NCBI GenBank assembly: GCA_037953625.1
Contig: CM075649.1
Span: 93,129,290-93,193,289, forward strand
Length of the DNA stretch: 64,000 nucleotides
DNA from: Crotalaria pallida
Lineage: Eukaryota; Streptophyta; Magnoliopsida; Fabales; Fabaceae
Direction: 5' to 3'
Below, piece after piece: positions 22,291 through 33,750 of this stretch (its first letter is position 1; every line of letters begins with the position of its first letter). Below the pieces are notes generated by a model. It was given only the letters and a program-made list of their open reading frames with translations. It had not been told where the DNA came from and searched no databases. The position numbers and the translations under genes are program-made.

Positions 22291-23071
22291 GTAAACCCCT
22301 AAGAAAAGAACGTGTCTTTTATATCTCATCAGAACCTTTCTATTCTAACGGAAGAAAAATACAATAAAAAACCTATGAAACTTGTTGCAAGTACATATGA
22401 AACAAAAATTCCAATAAGAGACCATAGTCATTGGTGCAAACTGATTTATTTAAACACAAGAAAATATATCCAATAGGATCATGTAACCTCTCCTCCTGTG
22501 TCCATGAAGGTGCACCATCAGACTAAGGTTATCACATCAAATAAATACCAATTATCTTGAGATCTAAAGTTATAGAAATCCATCTAAATAAATCAAAACC
22601 AACAGCGAAATAGAAACATAGAGCTAAATAATATAGATAGAGGCTGAAGAAAACAACATATGGTAATATGGAGAGAAATAATGCCTGTCGAAACCAATAT
22701 GCAACAGGAATAGTGAAAATTATTATTTAAGAAAAATGGACTAGTCACCACCAATTTTATTTAAATTAGAAAAATTATTTTTATATAAAGAATGCCATTG
22801 AAACCTAGTTGAGTTGGAGAGTTGATTGTACACAGGGAAGGGTGGAGACTTAGTCCCACAACACCCTTGACACATGCATCAAAAGATGGCTACTCTAAGT
22901 TAACTGTGAAAGTTGATGAACTTAACAATGTTTACCCGTCAGTTTAATTAAGTAAAGGCATAAAAAAGGGATGAAACTAAATTTAAAAAAAAAATAAAAA
23001 TAACAGCCAATTCATAAACTCATAACATTAAGAATGGTCAATCACATACAATTACTTGCAAATTAGCTTTT
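22291..23071. repeat. Segmental duplication, copy 1
   Basis: Closely similar to 24304-25051 over its length (for example AAGAAAAGAACGTGTCTTTT, TCCTCCTGTGTCCATGAAGG, CAACACCCTTGAC). Differences are scattered substitutions and short indels, including about 30 bases absent from copy 2 near 22745-22785. At its right end a 29-base piece is repeated again (23042-23062 and 23075-23099). Confidence 0.85.
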
Positions 23072-23149
23072 AAACATTAAGAATGGTCAATCACATACAT
23101 CTCTAAGGATGTCTTCTTCAATCAACATAGATTTCCTTTTCAACATAAA

Positions 23150-23736
23150 ATGTCAAGCCTCCATTATCAACTTCAGATTCTCATAATCACTCTATACCTA
23201 TTCATCATATTTCACCTATCTCAACATCTTCATCAAGAAATCATTCTTATACACCTTATGTTCCTTCTTCCTCTACTCATTCCACCAATTCCTCTCATGT
23301 TCAGTAATAGAATCAACAGCACACTTTTCCTGCATCAGCTCATGAACATATATCACCTAGTGATCATGCTTCTCTTCATATATCTGATGCTGTTCCATCA
23401 CTTACTGACCACTCTTGTGGTCTTTCAACTCCATCTACCGCTTCTACCGCAATTGATCTCTCCTCTCAGTCAACTACCACCTCTTCTTGTTCTTCCATCC
23501 TTCCTCCCAAATCAGTTCATCCAATGCAAACCAGATCTAAATCTGGCATAATCAAGTCCAAGTATGCTCAGGTTTTACTAACACACAGTGAACCTACTTC
23601 AGTTAAACAAGCTCTGCAATCTGCCCCTTGGCTTGAGGCAATGAAAGCAGAATATCAAGCACTTCAGAATAACAAAACTTAGCATTTAGTTGAGTTAACT
23701 GAAGGCAGGACTGCTATTGGGTGTAAATGGTTTTTA
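23150..23736 (+). pseudogene. Ty1/copia pol fragment (integrase-RT linker and start of RT)
   Basis: In one register, 23320-23736 reads a Ser/Thr-rich linker, then H-P-M-Q-T-R-S-K-S-G-I, then Q-A-L-Q-S-A-P-W-L-E-A-M-K-A-E-Y-Q-A-L and A-I-G-C-K-W-F, the classic copia linker and first RT motif. A stop interrupts between N-N-K-T and H-L-V-E-L (TAG at 23681-23683), the upstream part is in another register, and the fragment ends abruptly at 23736. There are no LTRs next to it. Confidence 0.75.
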
Positions 23737-24303
23737 GGATTACCTGCAGGGAATTGGGGTCTGCAACAGGCTCCTTCTCCGGCGAGGTTCAGTGACTGGG
23801 AGTGAGAAAGTGATTGTGGTGTGAGAGGGAGGTTTGGAGGGAAAGAGAATGGAGTTTGGGAAATTTTGAATGAATGGAAGAGGGGGAAGGGGTTAGGAAT
23901 ATGTGTAAGGGTATTTTTGGGATTAAAAAATGTTAGGAGACTGGGGACTAAAGAGTGGGGTTTGAGGACTAAATCTCTCAAAATTAACCCATTAGATACA
24001 TTTATTTAGCTCAATTGGTTAAGCTCATTTGGGCCACAAGACATTAAGTGAATAGCCAGGTTCAAATGCTTGAAAAAATGAAAGAATTATAAATTGAGTA
24101 GAAAAAGAAAATAGAAGTACCAGGAATTGAATATTGATTAGAGTTTTGATATACATTATTAAAGACATGTGGTTCACAGCCTTTAACTGCACTTAGGTTA
24201 CAGGTGCATGATTAACCACATTAAAATTTCCTTAAACATCTTAAAATTACGGCTGGGATATGTCCAAGTAGCATATAAGATATTTCAATTTACCTACTTA
24301 ATA
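23737..24303. other. Filler between the duplicated blocks, including a possible decayed SINE
   Basis: 23737-23995 is a G-rich segment of unknown origin. Near 24004-24070, TAGCTCAATTGGTTAAG and GGTTCAAATGC look like weak tRNA-type A and B boxes, so a worn SINE is possible. No gene is supported. Confidence 0.35.
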
Positions 24304-25051
24304 TAAACCCATAAGAAAAGAACGTGTCTTTTATATCATCAGAAACTTTCTATTCTAACTGAAGAAAAATATAATAAAAAACCTGTAAAACTTGTTGCAA
24401 GTGCATATGAAACAAAAATTCCAATAAGAGACCAGAATCATTGGTGTAAATTGATTTATTTAGACTCAGGAAAATATATCCAATAGGATCATATAACCTC
24501 TCCTCCTGTGTCCATGAAGGTGCAGAAGGCACCATCAGACTAAGGTAATCACATCAAATAAATACTAATTATCTGAGATGTAAAGATGTAGAAATACATC
24601 TAAATAAATCAAAACCAACAGTGAAATAGAAACTTAGAGCTTAATAATAAAGATAGAGGCTGAAGAAAACAACGTATGGTAAAATAATGTCTGTCGAAAC
24701 CAATATGCCACAGGAATAGTGAAAATTATTATTTAAGACAAATGGACTAGTCATCAATTTTATATAAAGAATGCCATTGAAACCACGTTCAGTTGGAGAG
24801 TTGATTGTGCACAAGGAAGGGTGGAGAATTAGTCCCACAACACCCTTGACGCACGCATCCCAAGATGGCTAATCTAAGTTAACTGTGAAAGTTGATGAAC
24901 TTAACAATGTTTACCCCTTAGTTGAATTAAGTAAAGGCATAAAAAGGGATGAAACTAAATTTAAAAAAAATAAAAACAACAGCCGGTTCATAAACTCATA
25001 ACATTAAGAATGGTCAATCACATACAGTTACTTGCAAATTAGCTTTTAATC
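24304..25051. repeat. Segmental duplication, copy 2
   Basis: Direct-orientation partner of 22291-23071. It is shorter because of small deletions. The copia fragment and filler lie between the two copies, so either the duplication trapped them or they inserted at the junction afterwards. Confidence 0.85.
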
Positions 25052-25559
25052 ACCGAAGCAATGCATGTTACTAAGATTCTAAATCCAAAGGAAGAAAAAA
25101 CACTAAATACTGTCAAATAAAGAATACAAGTAACATGAAACCTTGATTTCCAACAAAACTGACATAACATGGAAAGGAAAAAAAAAAAAGGTTTTCAAGG
25201 TTCAGAGCCCTGAATATTAGTTTTCCAACAAATCAAAAAGTGCATGATCTTGAGTTTTATCACTTGAGTTAGTATCAAATTATTGCACATTGACAAACAG
25301 ACAGAACAACCACATCAGGTATGAATTCATGCCCAAAGTGATCCCGAACATCAAAAGGATGAAATCTAAGAAAACTACAAATGCAAGCCCAATCCTTATG
25401 TTCACAACACATCAAATGGTATGCAAATCAAGATGCATGGTCCTAGCAGTACACAAATGAATGCAAGCTGTCGAAAACTGAGAAATGTAAAACAGACCCT
25501 GACTTTTTTAAGACAACTGACGTCAATCAAGAATGAAGTTCAATTTTATTGATTAAAAC
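25052..25559. other. Intron/intergenic stretch, nothing recognised
   Basis: AT-rich sequence with an A-run at 25180. I see no coding, RNA or transposon signature. Confidence 0.4.
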
Positions 25560-25572
25560 ATTTATGCATTAG

Positions 25573-25739
25573 AGGGTGAGCCTTGGAGCAACGGTAAGGT
25601 TGTTGCCTCATAACCTAGAGGTTTATGGGTTCAAATCCAGGAAAAAACTTCTGTGCTAGCAGGGATAAGGCTACATACATCTATCCCTCCCTAGAAACCA
25701 CTATGTGTGAGCCTCATGCACCAGGCCGTTCTTTAAAAG
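25573..25739 (+). mobile_element. tRNA-derived SINE (Au-like), duplication ATTTATGCATTAG
   Basis: Starts GGGTGAGCCTTGGAGCAACGG with the A-box-like segment and has GGTTCAAATCC as B box, followed by a body resembling the widespread plant Au SINE (CTTCTGTGCTAGCAGGGATAAGG region) and ending CCGTTCTTT. Perfect 13-bp direct repeats flank it (25560-25572, 25740-25752). Confidence 0.9.
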
Positions 25740-26557
25740 ATTTATGCATTAGTTTTCCAAGGAAAATATGAAGCATTACTTTGAGCTGTAAAACTAGAAT
25801 TATGTAATAAATAGTGTTTGCTGCTGCAACAGGAAATTATGCCAAACAAACACGAGTTTAAAACAGAACTGTATCCAGTTTGCTAAGACTCTAAATCCAA
25901 TTTCATTTTTTCTTTTTGAGTTGAACTCTGTGTGTATTAAGTTTTTAACAATCCAAATGGAGGCTACCCAGGACAATGCAGCATGCCAAAATAAGCTCAA
26001 TAATGTGACTTGATGCATATGATCCATTCAAACAACTAAAACAATCACCAAAACTCATAAAGGAGATATCAACAACTCAAACAAGGTAATGTGCAAAGTT
26101 AAAGGGAAACAAGATCACCAATCACACAAAACTTGAATCTAAACTCAACCGGTCCCTCAATCTTCTCATCTTTTCCAGCTCTTTAATCATCTCGGGTATC
26201 ATGTTATTTCAACAAATAGCTAAATGATCACAACAACTGTATCAATAGGGAATAGAATCTAGATTTAATCTTCAAATGTTCAACTCACACAGTCTGCAAT
26301 GCAGCACTGACAATTCAAAGAGTGCAAACCAACAACTACGACTACAAGTCATTCAACCATGTTATAAATAGAATGAGATTTCAACAAACCTCACAGATTA
26401 AATTATGACAGCATCGATGCAGACACCTAGAGAACAAAACGAGTGTATCATCTTGGTAAACCCCAACAACCCCACAAAAATGCAATCTATTGATATGAAT
26501 TAATGCCCAAAAATCCCCTCTTAGATTCTCCTAAAACAGAACATTGCACATATTATC

Positions 26558-26749
26558 TTTTTTTTTTTTTGGTTTCCAAAGGTATCCACCCGCGCAACTG
26601 GGTGACTAATCCTTTCGACATTGTCGGGCCCTTTCGAGGGTAGTCTCCTAGCAAGGCCTCTTACATTCGCAAGAGCCGGGATCAAACCCCCAACCACTTG
26701 CTTAAGTAGCAACAGATTCCTTACCATCTATGCTAGCCTCCTCTCATAA
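26558..26749 (-). mobile_element. tRNA-derived SINE, minus strand, duplication ATATTATC
   Basis: Read on the minus strand it starts GAGGAGGCTAGCATAGATGG (A box), has GGTTTGATCCCGGC as B box near 26678-26691, and ends in a run of 13 A (T-run 26558-26570). The 8-bp repeat ATATTATC flanks it (26550-26557, 26750-26757). Confidence 0.8.
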
Positions 26750-27030
26750 ATATTATCATATTTGCACACTAAAAATCATAACCTATATGTATTCAGCACC
26801 AACAGACCTATACAAGAGCTCATTCACTTGTCCGTTCTAATAGAAGCAACGAAGCAAAATTTGAATCCAACAACATTATCCTTCGTTACCAACAAAAAAT
26901 AAAAAAATAAATAAAAAAAAACAATATCCTTTAATTAATTTCAATTATAAGAAACAAAAAAGAAATTCGGGAAGAGAAACAAGAGTCAGAAATGTGATTA
27001 CAAAATGTGGTTATTTATTATGTATAAAAG

Positions 27031-27230
27031 CACCAACGTGGGCTTAGTCAAATAGTAGCTCACTTGGTCCCTCAACCAATTAGTCTCGAGTTCGAGCCTT
27101 GGTATGAAGCAACCCTGCTGGGAGATCTCTATCGCTTAGTGCGAGCTCAGTTGGATCAGACCAGATGAGTGGATTCTGGGTAAACCATATCCGGCTACAG
27201 GTTGGTGTCAAAAAAAAAAAAAAAAAAAAC
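27031..27230 (+). mobile_element. tRNA-derived SINE with poly-A tail, duplication ATGTATAAAAG
   Basis: A-box-like TAGTCAAATAGTAGCTC, B box GAGTTCGAGCCTTGG (about 27087-27101), and a terminal run of 19-20 A. The 11-bp repeat ATGTATAAAAG flanks it exactly (27020-27030, 27231-27241). Confidence 0.9.
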
Positions 27231-27349
27231 ATGTATAAAAGTGGTAACTAGAGTGATCAATGAAGCAATTGGAAACTAAGTTTTAATTGAAGGCTCTAAG
27301 AAAGCAAGAGAACGTAACATAGATGATGAAACTTAGTTGGGAACTTTAC

Positions 27350-27632
27350 CTGATTGCCCAGGAGAGATATAATTAATAAGAGGGAGTGGACAAGCTTCCA
27401 CTGTTCCACAGTCGAGTGATATGTGTGGGACTGTGGAGACCGAAGACTATGCACATCAGTGACACCGTAAATTTTGTTGTTGTTAACTCTATCTTTTGGG
27501 CTGACACCGTGTAACTATTAGTAGAAGAAACAGTGTTATCTTGCGTCAACAATGCACATCAGTGACACCGGGAAAATTTACTTGACCTCCCTAAAATTGT
27601 TGAGAGATTTATTTTTTTATCCCTATTTAATA
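27350..27632 (-). promoter_or_regulatory. Probable first (non-coding) exon and promoter region of the YCF20-like gene
   Basis: Bases about 27350-27440 on the minus strand would form a leader exon ending at the donor candidate AATCAG|GTAAAG. I do not see a clear TATA box. The assignment depends on the unproven long intron. Confidence 0.3.
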
Positions 27633-27910
27633 CTCTCTCTGATCATATTTATAGGGCATGTTTAACTATATCACATGAACGAAGGAGGGTAGTTAGGTTT
27701 TTTTAAACTTTAAAAAAATATTTCAACATTACAATCTTACCCTCTCTCTTAAATTGCATTGGGAATTTCACAATGTATTACTTCACATTAATTGGTAAAG
27801 GGCAAACAAGAAAAAATAGCAATAAATGTCTCCTAGAAAATACAAAGTGACTTATAAATAGGACCAAAAAATCCTTCTAGAATGTGACTTATAAATAGGA
27901 CTGGAAGGAG
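27633..27910. mobile_element. Stowaway-like mariner MITE 1
   Basis: Terminal inverted repeats CTCTCTCTGATCATATTTATAG and (reverse complement of the right end) CTCCTTCCAGTCCTATTTATAA, flanked by TA (27631-27632, 27911-27912). It is the common plant CTCCCTCC...TATTTATA type. A second internal copy of the right end occurs at about 27851-27870. Non-coding. Confidence 0.8.
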
Positions 27911-28098
27911 TACTAGATACTTTACTCACGAAATTTAATTTTTTCCTAAAATGTTTTCATATATTTGTCTTTTTTTTTTTTACTTTTCATAAGCGCATGA
28001 ATTTTAAAATTATCATGTAATTACATATACGCTGGTTCATTTAAGTGTTAATATTTTTTTTTAGTATGTTGACTACTTAATGTATGTTAAAAATTATA

Positions 28099-28361
28099 CT
28101 TCTTTCGTCCTTAAATATAAGATTTTTTGACATTTTTATTTTGTCCCTATTTATAATCAATTTTCAATGATCATTAATACTTTTTTTTTCACAAACACCC
28201 TTATTTATTTAACACTTTTTAGATTTTCAATAATATTAATAGGGTTAATTTTGAAATTACATATCAAAAGTTCACATTTCCAATACAATTAACTAAATTA
28301 TTTCATTTTCTTAATGGACGCGAAATCCCCAAATGGATCTTATATTTAGGGACGGAGGGAG
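28099..28361. mobile_element. Stowaway-like mariner MITE 2
   Basis: Left end CTTCTTTCGTCCTTAAATAT and right end ATATTTAGGGACGGAGGGAG are imperfect inverted repeats, flanked by TA (28097-28098, 28362-28363). Non-coding. Confidence 0.85.
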
Positions 28362-28370
28362 TACATACGT

Positions 28371-29056
28371 AGAAGTGAGAATGAGGCAGGCTTTAACAAA
28401 AACAAGTCTGACATGTGTTCCAAACTCAAGACTCAAGTATGCCTATTGGCCCATCATAAGTTAAATTTTAAGCTTAAACTCGGCCTATTTCAAGGCATGA
28501 ATTGGTCAAAAGCCGAATTAAAAGCTTATTATTCAATAAAATTATCATATTTTAGCACAAACATAAAAATGCATCGTAACCTCAAATTATGTGATTGAAA
28601 TAAAATATAACGAAATGTAAACAACAACAAAGCTAAAACTATATAGCATCAAAAGTAACATCATACAAAAACATAAATGGTCTCGAGTCTCAAATTAATA
28701 AACCAACAAAAAGAGTAAAAGAAATTATATTTTTACTTTTAATTATAATATTATTTATATTTATATATTAATTTTTTACTTTTAATTTAAATTATTCATA
28801 AAATATAATATATATATATATAAATATAAGTGTTTATAAAGTTAAATAAGCTAACCCGATGAACCTAATAGGCTTTTTATAAAGTTTGGGTTCGATTCAT
28901 TTAGATACGTAGGCTTCTTTTTTTTTTTTGGTGATATGTAGACTTCTTAAAAAAAGCTTAAACTTAACATTTTTATTAAATGAGTCGAGTCGAGTCAGGT
29001 TTTAACTGATTCGAGCCATAAGCCCCTACGAGCTGACCTAGCTCATTCCCACTCCT
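28371..29056. mobile_element. Small element with inverted ends AGAAGTGAGAATGAG / CTCATTCCCACTCCT
   Basis: The ends match as inverted repeats at 13 of 15 positions. The interior is AT-rich with no protein domain. I could not identify a target duplication. A hAT-like non-autonomous element is possible. Confidence 0.5.
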
Positions 29057-29255
29057 ATGCTTTAGAATCATCGTAGCGTATGTGTTATTTGTAACACATG
29101 GGATCAGGATATAGCATACTAAACAAAGTCAGCTTATAACCTTTTTGATTGATCAACATCTTTCACAATTAGTTGGGCTGAGCTAGTTTGTGGAAGATTT
29201 AACATTCTCAAATATAGCTCAATAACTTGACTGGAAATCACAAAAGATTACTTAC

Positions 29256-31004
29256 TGTTGGAAGTCAAGTTGGTTGGAAGGCATGCTTCAAACTCTCTAT
29301 GGACTTCAAGTTTAAGGCAAATATATGTTTTGATGATAACAAGCCAACTCAAGTTCAAGCTCACGAGTGCAAGCGTCAAGATTGAAGACTCAAGCAAACC
29401 TAAGAATAGAAACCTTCTCCTTAGATCAAATGTAAGGTAATGAAGTTTTTGTTTTTACTTAGAAGTTTCAAAGCCAACAAAGTTTTTATTTTTGAAGAGA
29501 AGAAGAAAAACGTATTTTCTGCATATAAAATGTTTTTCTGCATTTCATCAGAGTAAAAATAGTTGATGTTACAAAACTCTGCATATTTATATGATTGCAA
29601 AAGAGAGTAATCGATTATCTCTTGCAGTAATCGATTAACTCTGTTGCATCATAGAAAAATCAGAGAAGCTGTAATCGATTAACTGAATTTTGTTAATCAG
29701 TTACTTTCTTATGAAAGTAATCGATTACAAAAGTCAAGTAATCGATTATATTTGTTGCATCATATATTTTTCATAGGCTTAGTAATCGATTACAAGTCTT
29801 GTAGTAATCGATTACATGATGTTGCATCATATGCAAACCAGAGGCTTAATAATCGATTAACTCCTCAGTGTAATCGATTATCATAAGTTGCATCATACAA
29901 AGAACAGGAGTGATGTAATCGATTAACTATTCTTAGCCTAATCGATTACATGTTTTTCAAATGTATTTAAGAATTTCTATTTTTGTAGAAATAATCGATT
30001 ATTCTTTTAAAGTAATCGATTACTTCATGTTTTATTGAAAAACGTGTCAGAATCATTTTTATTATTTCCTGATTTGTTTTTATATAAAATATTCTGATAT
30101 ATTTTATAAAATTCGAAAATGATTTTATTTTGAATTATTTCCTCTTTGGTTTTAAGAATCAAATCATTATTTTATTTCGAAAATCGTTTTGATTTTATTT
30201 TGATTTTAAAACTTATTTCAAATCTTTGTTTATTCCTTTTTGATTTTGTATTATTAATTCAAAATCGTTTTTGATTCTAAAATTTTTTTCTTTTTAAATA
30301 AAGATCACTCCAACATTTCAAAGAAGTTTTTGTTTTAGTTTTTACGTTCAGACATTTTTGTTTACGTTCTCTCTTCTTCTTCTTCTCAAAGTGTTCTGCT
30401 TTTATTTGTTCTAACTTTTTGAAGAACAAACCTTGTTGGCCGCGTAAACTCTAAGACAAACTACTTCTTCATTATCATAAGAGCTTATTGTAGAATCTGT
30501 GTTTTTGAGAACACGTGATACTTATTGTAATCACTCACATCTATTGTACTCAACCTTAGTGGTAGGGAGAGAATCCCATAGTTGAACGTTGAGGCGTTCG
30601 TAGGGCGAGGAACCCTGCTGTGTGATTGAGGCCCCTAGCGAACAGAGGTTCCTAGTAGTGTGCGGGGTGCTCTTGGTTGTAATAGGGTGCGGCTCTATTG
30701 CTTGGTTATAAGAACTCTCAGGCGGGTCGCTTGGGGACTGGACTAGGCCTTTCGACGGGAAGGCTGAACCAGTATAAAATTCTCTGGTGCAAGCTTTTCT
30801 ATCCCTATCTCTTTTACTTTCCGCATATTTAATTTTTTTTACGTTTCCGCGCTACTCGTTTATCATATTTCTATCGTTTTCGCGATCCGTTTCGAGCGTT
30901 TAATCTCTCCATCTCAAATCAATTTTTTAATTTGATACGAATTTTTCAATACATAACAAAACTCGATTCATCCCCCTCTCGAGATTTTGAGACCTAAACC
31001 AACA
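29256..31004 (+). mobile_element. Solo LTR of a SIRE-like Ty1/copia element, 1749 bp, duplication CTTAC
   Basis: The LTR starts TGTTGGAAGTCAAG and ends GACCTAAACCAACA, with the perfect duplication CTTAC (29251-29255, 31005-31009). It interrupts a unit of the tandem array. Thirteen copies of AATCGATTA lie between 29607 and 30020, mostly in pairs and several followed by GTTGCATCAT. A GC-richer part at 30540-30780 corresponds to R-U5. There is no primer site or internal region. Orientation is inferred from resemblance to SIRE-type LTRs. Confidence 0.85.
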
Positions 31005-31654
31005 CTTACTGTTATAAAAAAAAATTACTTACTGAGGATAAATTGGCTTTTTATTATGTCAGAATTGAGCAGAGGATCACCATCATCTCTTTTTTTTTTC
31101 TTGCTCTTTGTGGGCTTGTGATCTACTTAGGCATGCTATAAAGTGAACTGGGAAAACAAATTCCAACAACTAGAAGCGGATTGCCTCCTTATATGAGTGG
31201 TGCCCATAAATACCACAAGATGAAGAAATTTATGCTTTATGCTTGTGTGGTTGTTGTGGTCAACAACACGTTAAGGTTGGTGTATGTGAACCCGTGACAC
31301 CTATTTATCATGTTTTAGTTTTGGAATGACTTTTTGATTTTGTGGTCTTCAATTCAAATTACATTTTCGCAATAATATAAAAAATAAAATAATGGCATAT
31401 GCAGCAATATGTACAGAAGACAAAATTATCCACAAGAAAACCAATCAACCATATCAAGGTTCCGAGCTTTACTTGACCCCTGTACTCTAATAATTAATCT
31501 TATAATAATTTTCATATGATAAGCTAACCCCCAACGTATATTAAAAAAAATAACACATATATTATACGTGGTGTCAGTGTACTGAGCAAAATTATTGTTT
31601 TAAATTTTCTTATGCTAACTCCCAGCGTATGTGTAATTTTTAACATATGCAAGG

Positions 31655-32120
31655 TCAGCGTACTTGATCAGCCAATAGGACGTTGCCCTTTCCAAGGTTT
31701 AACTTCATCTTTTTAATATCCATGGACTTGATCTTTCCCAGGCTAGCATTGTAGCACAGCCTGACCTTCGCTTGCTTGGGACGAACAATGACAACCTTAT
31801 CATCGGCTCCTATGAATTTCATTGCTTGGTGGATTGTCGAAACTACCGCTTCAAAGTCTTGCAGGCATGGTCTACCCATTATAATGTTGTATACTAAAGG
31901 GCAATCGACCACCAAAAACTTTATGATCTCCGTTCTCCCCAGGGTTGCACCCCCATAGTCACGGGTAACTGAATGCACCCTAAAGGGTTGACTATATCAC
32001 TCATGAAGTCGATCAAGTTTCCATCAAATGGATTCAAATCTGACTCCTTTAGTTTTAAGGCCTTAAATAAATGAAGAAACATGACGTCAGCGGAGCTCCC
32101 CTGATCGATAAAGGTCGGCT
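31655..32120 (-). pseudogene. Tat-lineage retropepsin fragment, array unit 1
   Basis: The minus strand reads the active-site block D-Q-G-S-S-A-D-V-M-F (from 32106), G-N-L-I-D-F-M-S-D-I-V-N-P, then after a shift of frame F-L-V-V-D-C-P-L-V-Y-N-I-I-M-G-R-P and V-V-S-T-I-H-Q-A-M-K-F. This is the protease region of Ty3/gypsy Tat-type elements. The frameshift lies near the G-G-G-G-G run at about 31950-31960, and the same shift is present in all four units. There is no downstream RT. Confidence 0.8.
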
Positions 32121-32771
32121 AACCTAATAATTTCCAATAAGGGTCGTAATTACCATGGGGTCATCGTGACACTGTATAGCTCCTTCAAAGTCTTAGTCAC
32201 CAAAACATAGAGGGATTTTTCCGTTTTGTCTTTTCTGAATCGGTCTGTGATTGACTGAGAGAACTTGATTAACGTAACGTTTTCTATCCGAGCGCTTTTC
32301 GCCTCTACGCGAATCCCTCTATGTTGGGCAGAGCTAGTTTGTGGAAGATTTAACATTCTCAAATATAGCTCAATAACTTGACTGGCAATCAAAGAAGATT
32401 ACTTACTATTATAAAAAAAATTACTTACTGAGGATAAATTGGCTTTTTATTTTGTCAGAATTGAGCAGAGGATCAGCATCATCTTTTTTTTTCTTGCTCT
32501 TTGCGGGCTTGTGATCTACATAGGCTTGCTATAAAGTGAACTAGGAAAACAAATTCCAACAACTAGAAGCGGATTGCCTCCTTATATGAGTGGTGCCCAT
32601 AAATACCACAAGATGAAGAAATTTATGCTTTATGCTTGTGTGGTTGTTGTGGTCTACAACACGTTAAGGTTGGTGTATGTGAACCCGTGACACCTATTTA
32701 TCAAGTTTTAGTTTTGGAATGATTTTTTGATTTTGTGGTCTTCAATTCAAATTACATTTTCGCAATAATAT

Positions 32772-33750
32772 TGTTTCAACCCCTTTTTACGGAGTGTTTA
32801 ATGATAATGATCTGGGTTTGTAAGCTTAAGAGATGTATGTAAAAGTATAAAATCCATGCCTCCGTGGCTTGGAGAGAACGGATGGAGCATCATGAAGAAT
32901 CGTCGGGAGGATCGACCGGGGTGCTCTTTACCCATGGAAAATTGCTCTGGAGGGTGAAGGAGTATGGTAGTTTTAGTGTCTGAGAGAATGAAAGGGGTGA
33001 AATGAATGAGGAAAATGACGCCTTCTCCCTGTATGGCTTTGGGTATCCCTCTGTTTTATTTCTTTTGTGGACTTTTGGTGTTTGTGTTTGGTTCCTCTTG
33101 TTCTCTCCTCTCTCTCTATTACATTCTCCTCCCTTTTGATGTCCAAGTGACTATCCTTATAGGGTATTGGAGGGGTATAATGGTAATCTGATGAGAACTT
33201 GGTGACCAAGTAGACTTAACTTGGTGACCAAGTCTTGGCAAAAAGGGGTGTCAACCGTAGCTGTCACAACATGTGGGTCAGTGGGTGAGCGTCTGTGTGT
33301 TAGGGCGTCCTAGGTCTTAGGGCATCATGGATGTTAGGGCGTCCTAGGTCTTAGGGCGTCATGGTGTTAGGGCGTCCTAGGTCTTAGGGCGTCATGGGTG
33401 TTAGGGCGTCCTAGATCTTAGGGCGTCATGGGTGTTAGGGCGTCCTATGTCTTAGGGCGTCATGGGTATCAGGCGTCCCCGTCCCTTATCTATCATGAAG
33501 GTGCTTTGTCAAGGCATGAACGCCCTATGCACTTTCCTCCATCCAAAGCCTTCCAAGCCACGTAGTCCATGAAGTTCCCAACTTAGTGGTACTGTCGATG
33601 TGTCGTCCTACACCAAGGCGGCGTGGGTCCACTAAGTATCTTACCATATCTCTTGTAGTCTTTGTTGCGATCATACTTATCTTCTCTTTCCTGCAAGATT
33701 AGATTACTAAATATAGATTATGGCCCAAGGTAAAAAAAGGGTCTGAAACA
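32772..33750 (-). repeat. 3' LTR of element D
   Basis: Left copy on the plus strand, 3' copy in element sense because the polypurine tract abuts it. It carries about five copies of the GGGCGTC minisatellite, one more than the other LTR. Confidence 0.9.
33295..33475. repeat. 34-bp minisatellite within the 3' LTR of D, about 5 copies
   Basis: The unit is GTTAGGGCGTCCTAGGTCTT followed by AGGGCGTCATGGGT, with small changes between copies. It is itself two related halves, each containing AGGGCGTC. Confidence 0.9.

Larger units (their letters stand above)
22234..27349 (-). other. Probable 5'-UTR intron of the YCF20-like gene, filled with repeats
   Basis: The acceptor candidate is at 22234 (AAACAG|A) and a strong donor candidate AATCAG|GTAAAGTTC lies on the minus strand at 27350/27349. 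If these are joined, the intron is about 5.1 kb and contains a segmental duplication, a copia fragment and three SINEs. The pairing of these two sites is an inference; another donor inside the interval is possible. Confidence 0.35.

Noticed and set aside
23679..23981. 100-codon minus-strand frame rich in L, P and F
   Set aside because: It straddles the end of the copia fragment and unrelated filler, so it cannot be an original gene.
25573..27230. tRNA genes, from A- and B-box-like words
   Set aside because: No cloverleaf can be drawn; the units have SINE bodies, A-rich tails and long target duplications.
31776..31958. 60-codon plus-strand frame repeated in each array unit
   Set aside because: It is the reverse strand of the Tat protease fragment and recurs only because the unit is repeated.
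33006..33191. Frames in the LTRs of D (33006-33191 plus, 32973-33209 minus and their copies near 38872-39075)
   Set aside because: Open on both strands at the same place and duplicated only because LTRs are duplicated; no recognisable motif.
33295..33475. CRISPR-like repeat array
   Set aside because: The repeats are contiguous minisatellite units without unique spacers, within a plant LTR.
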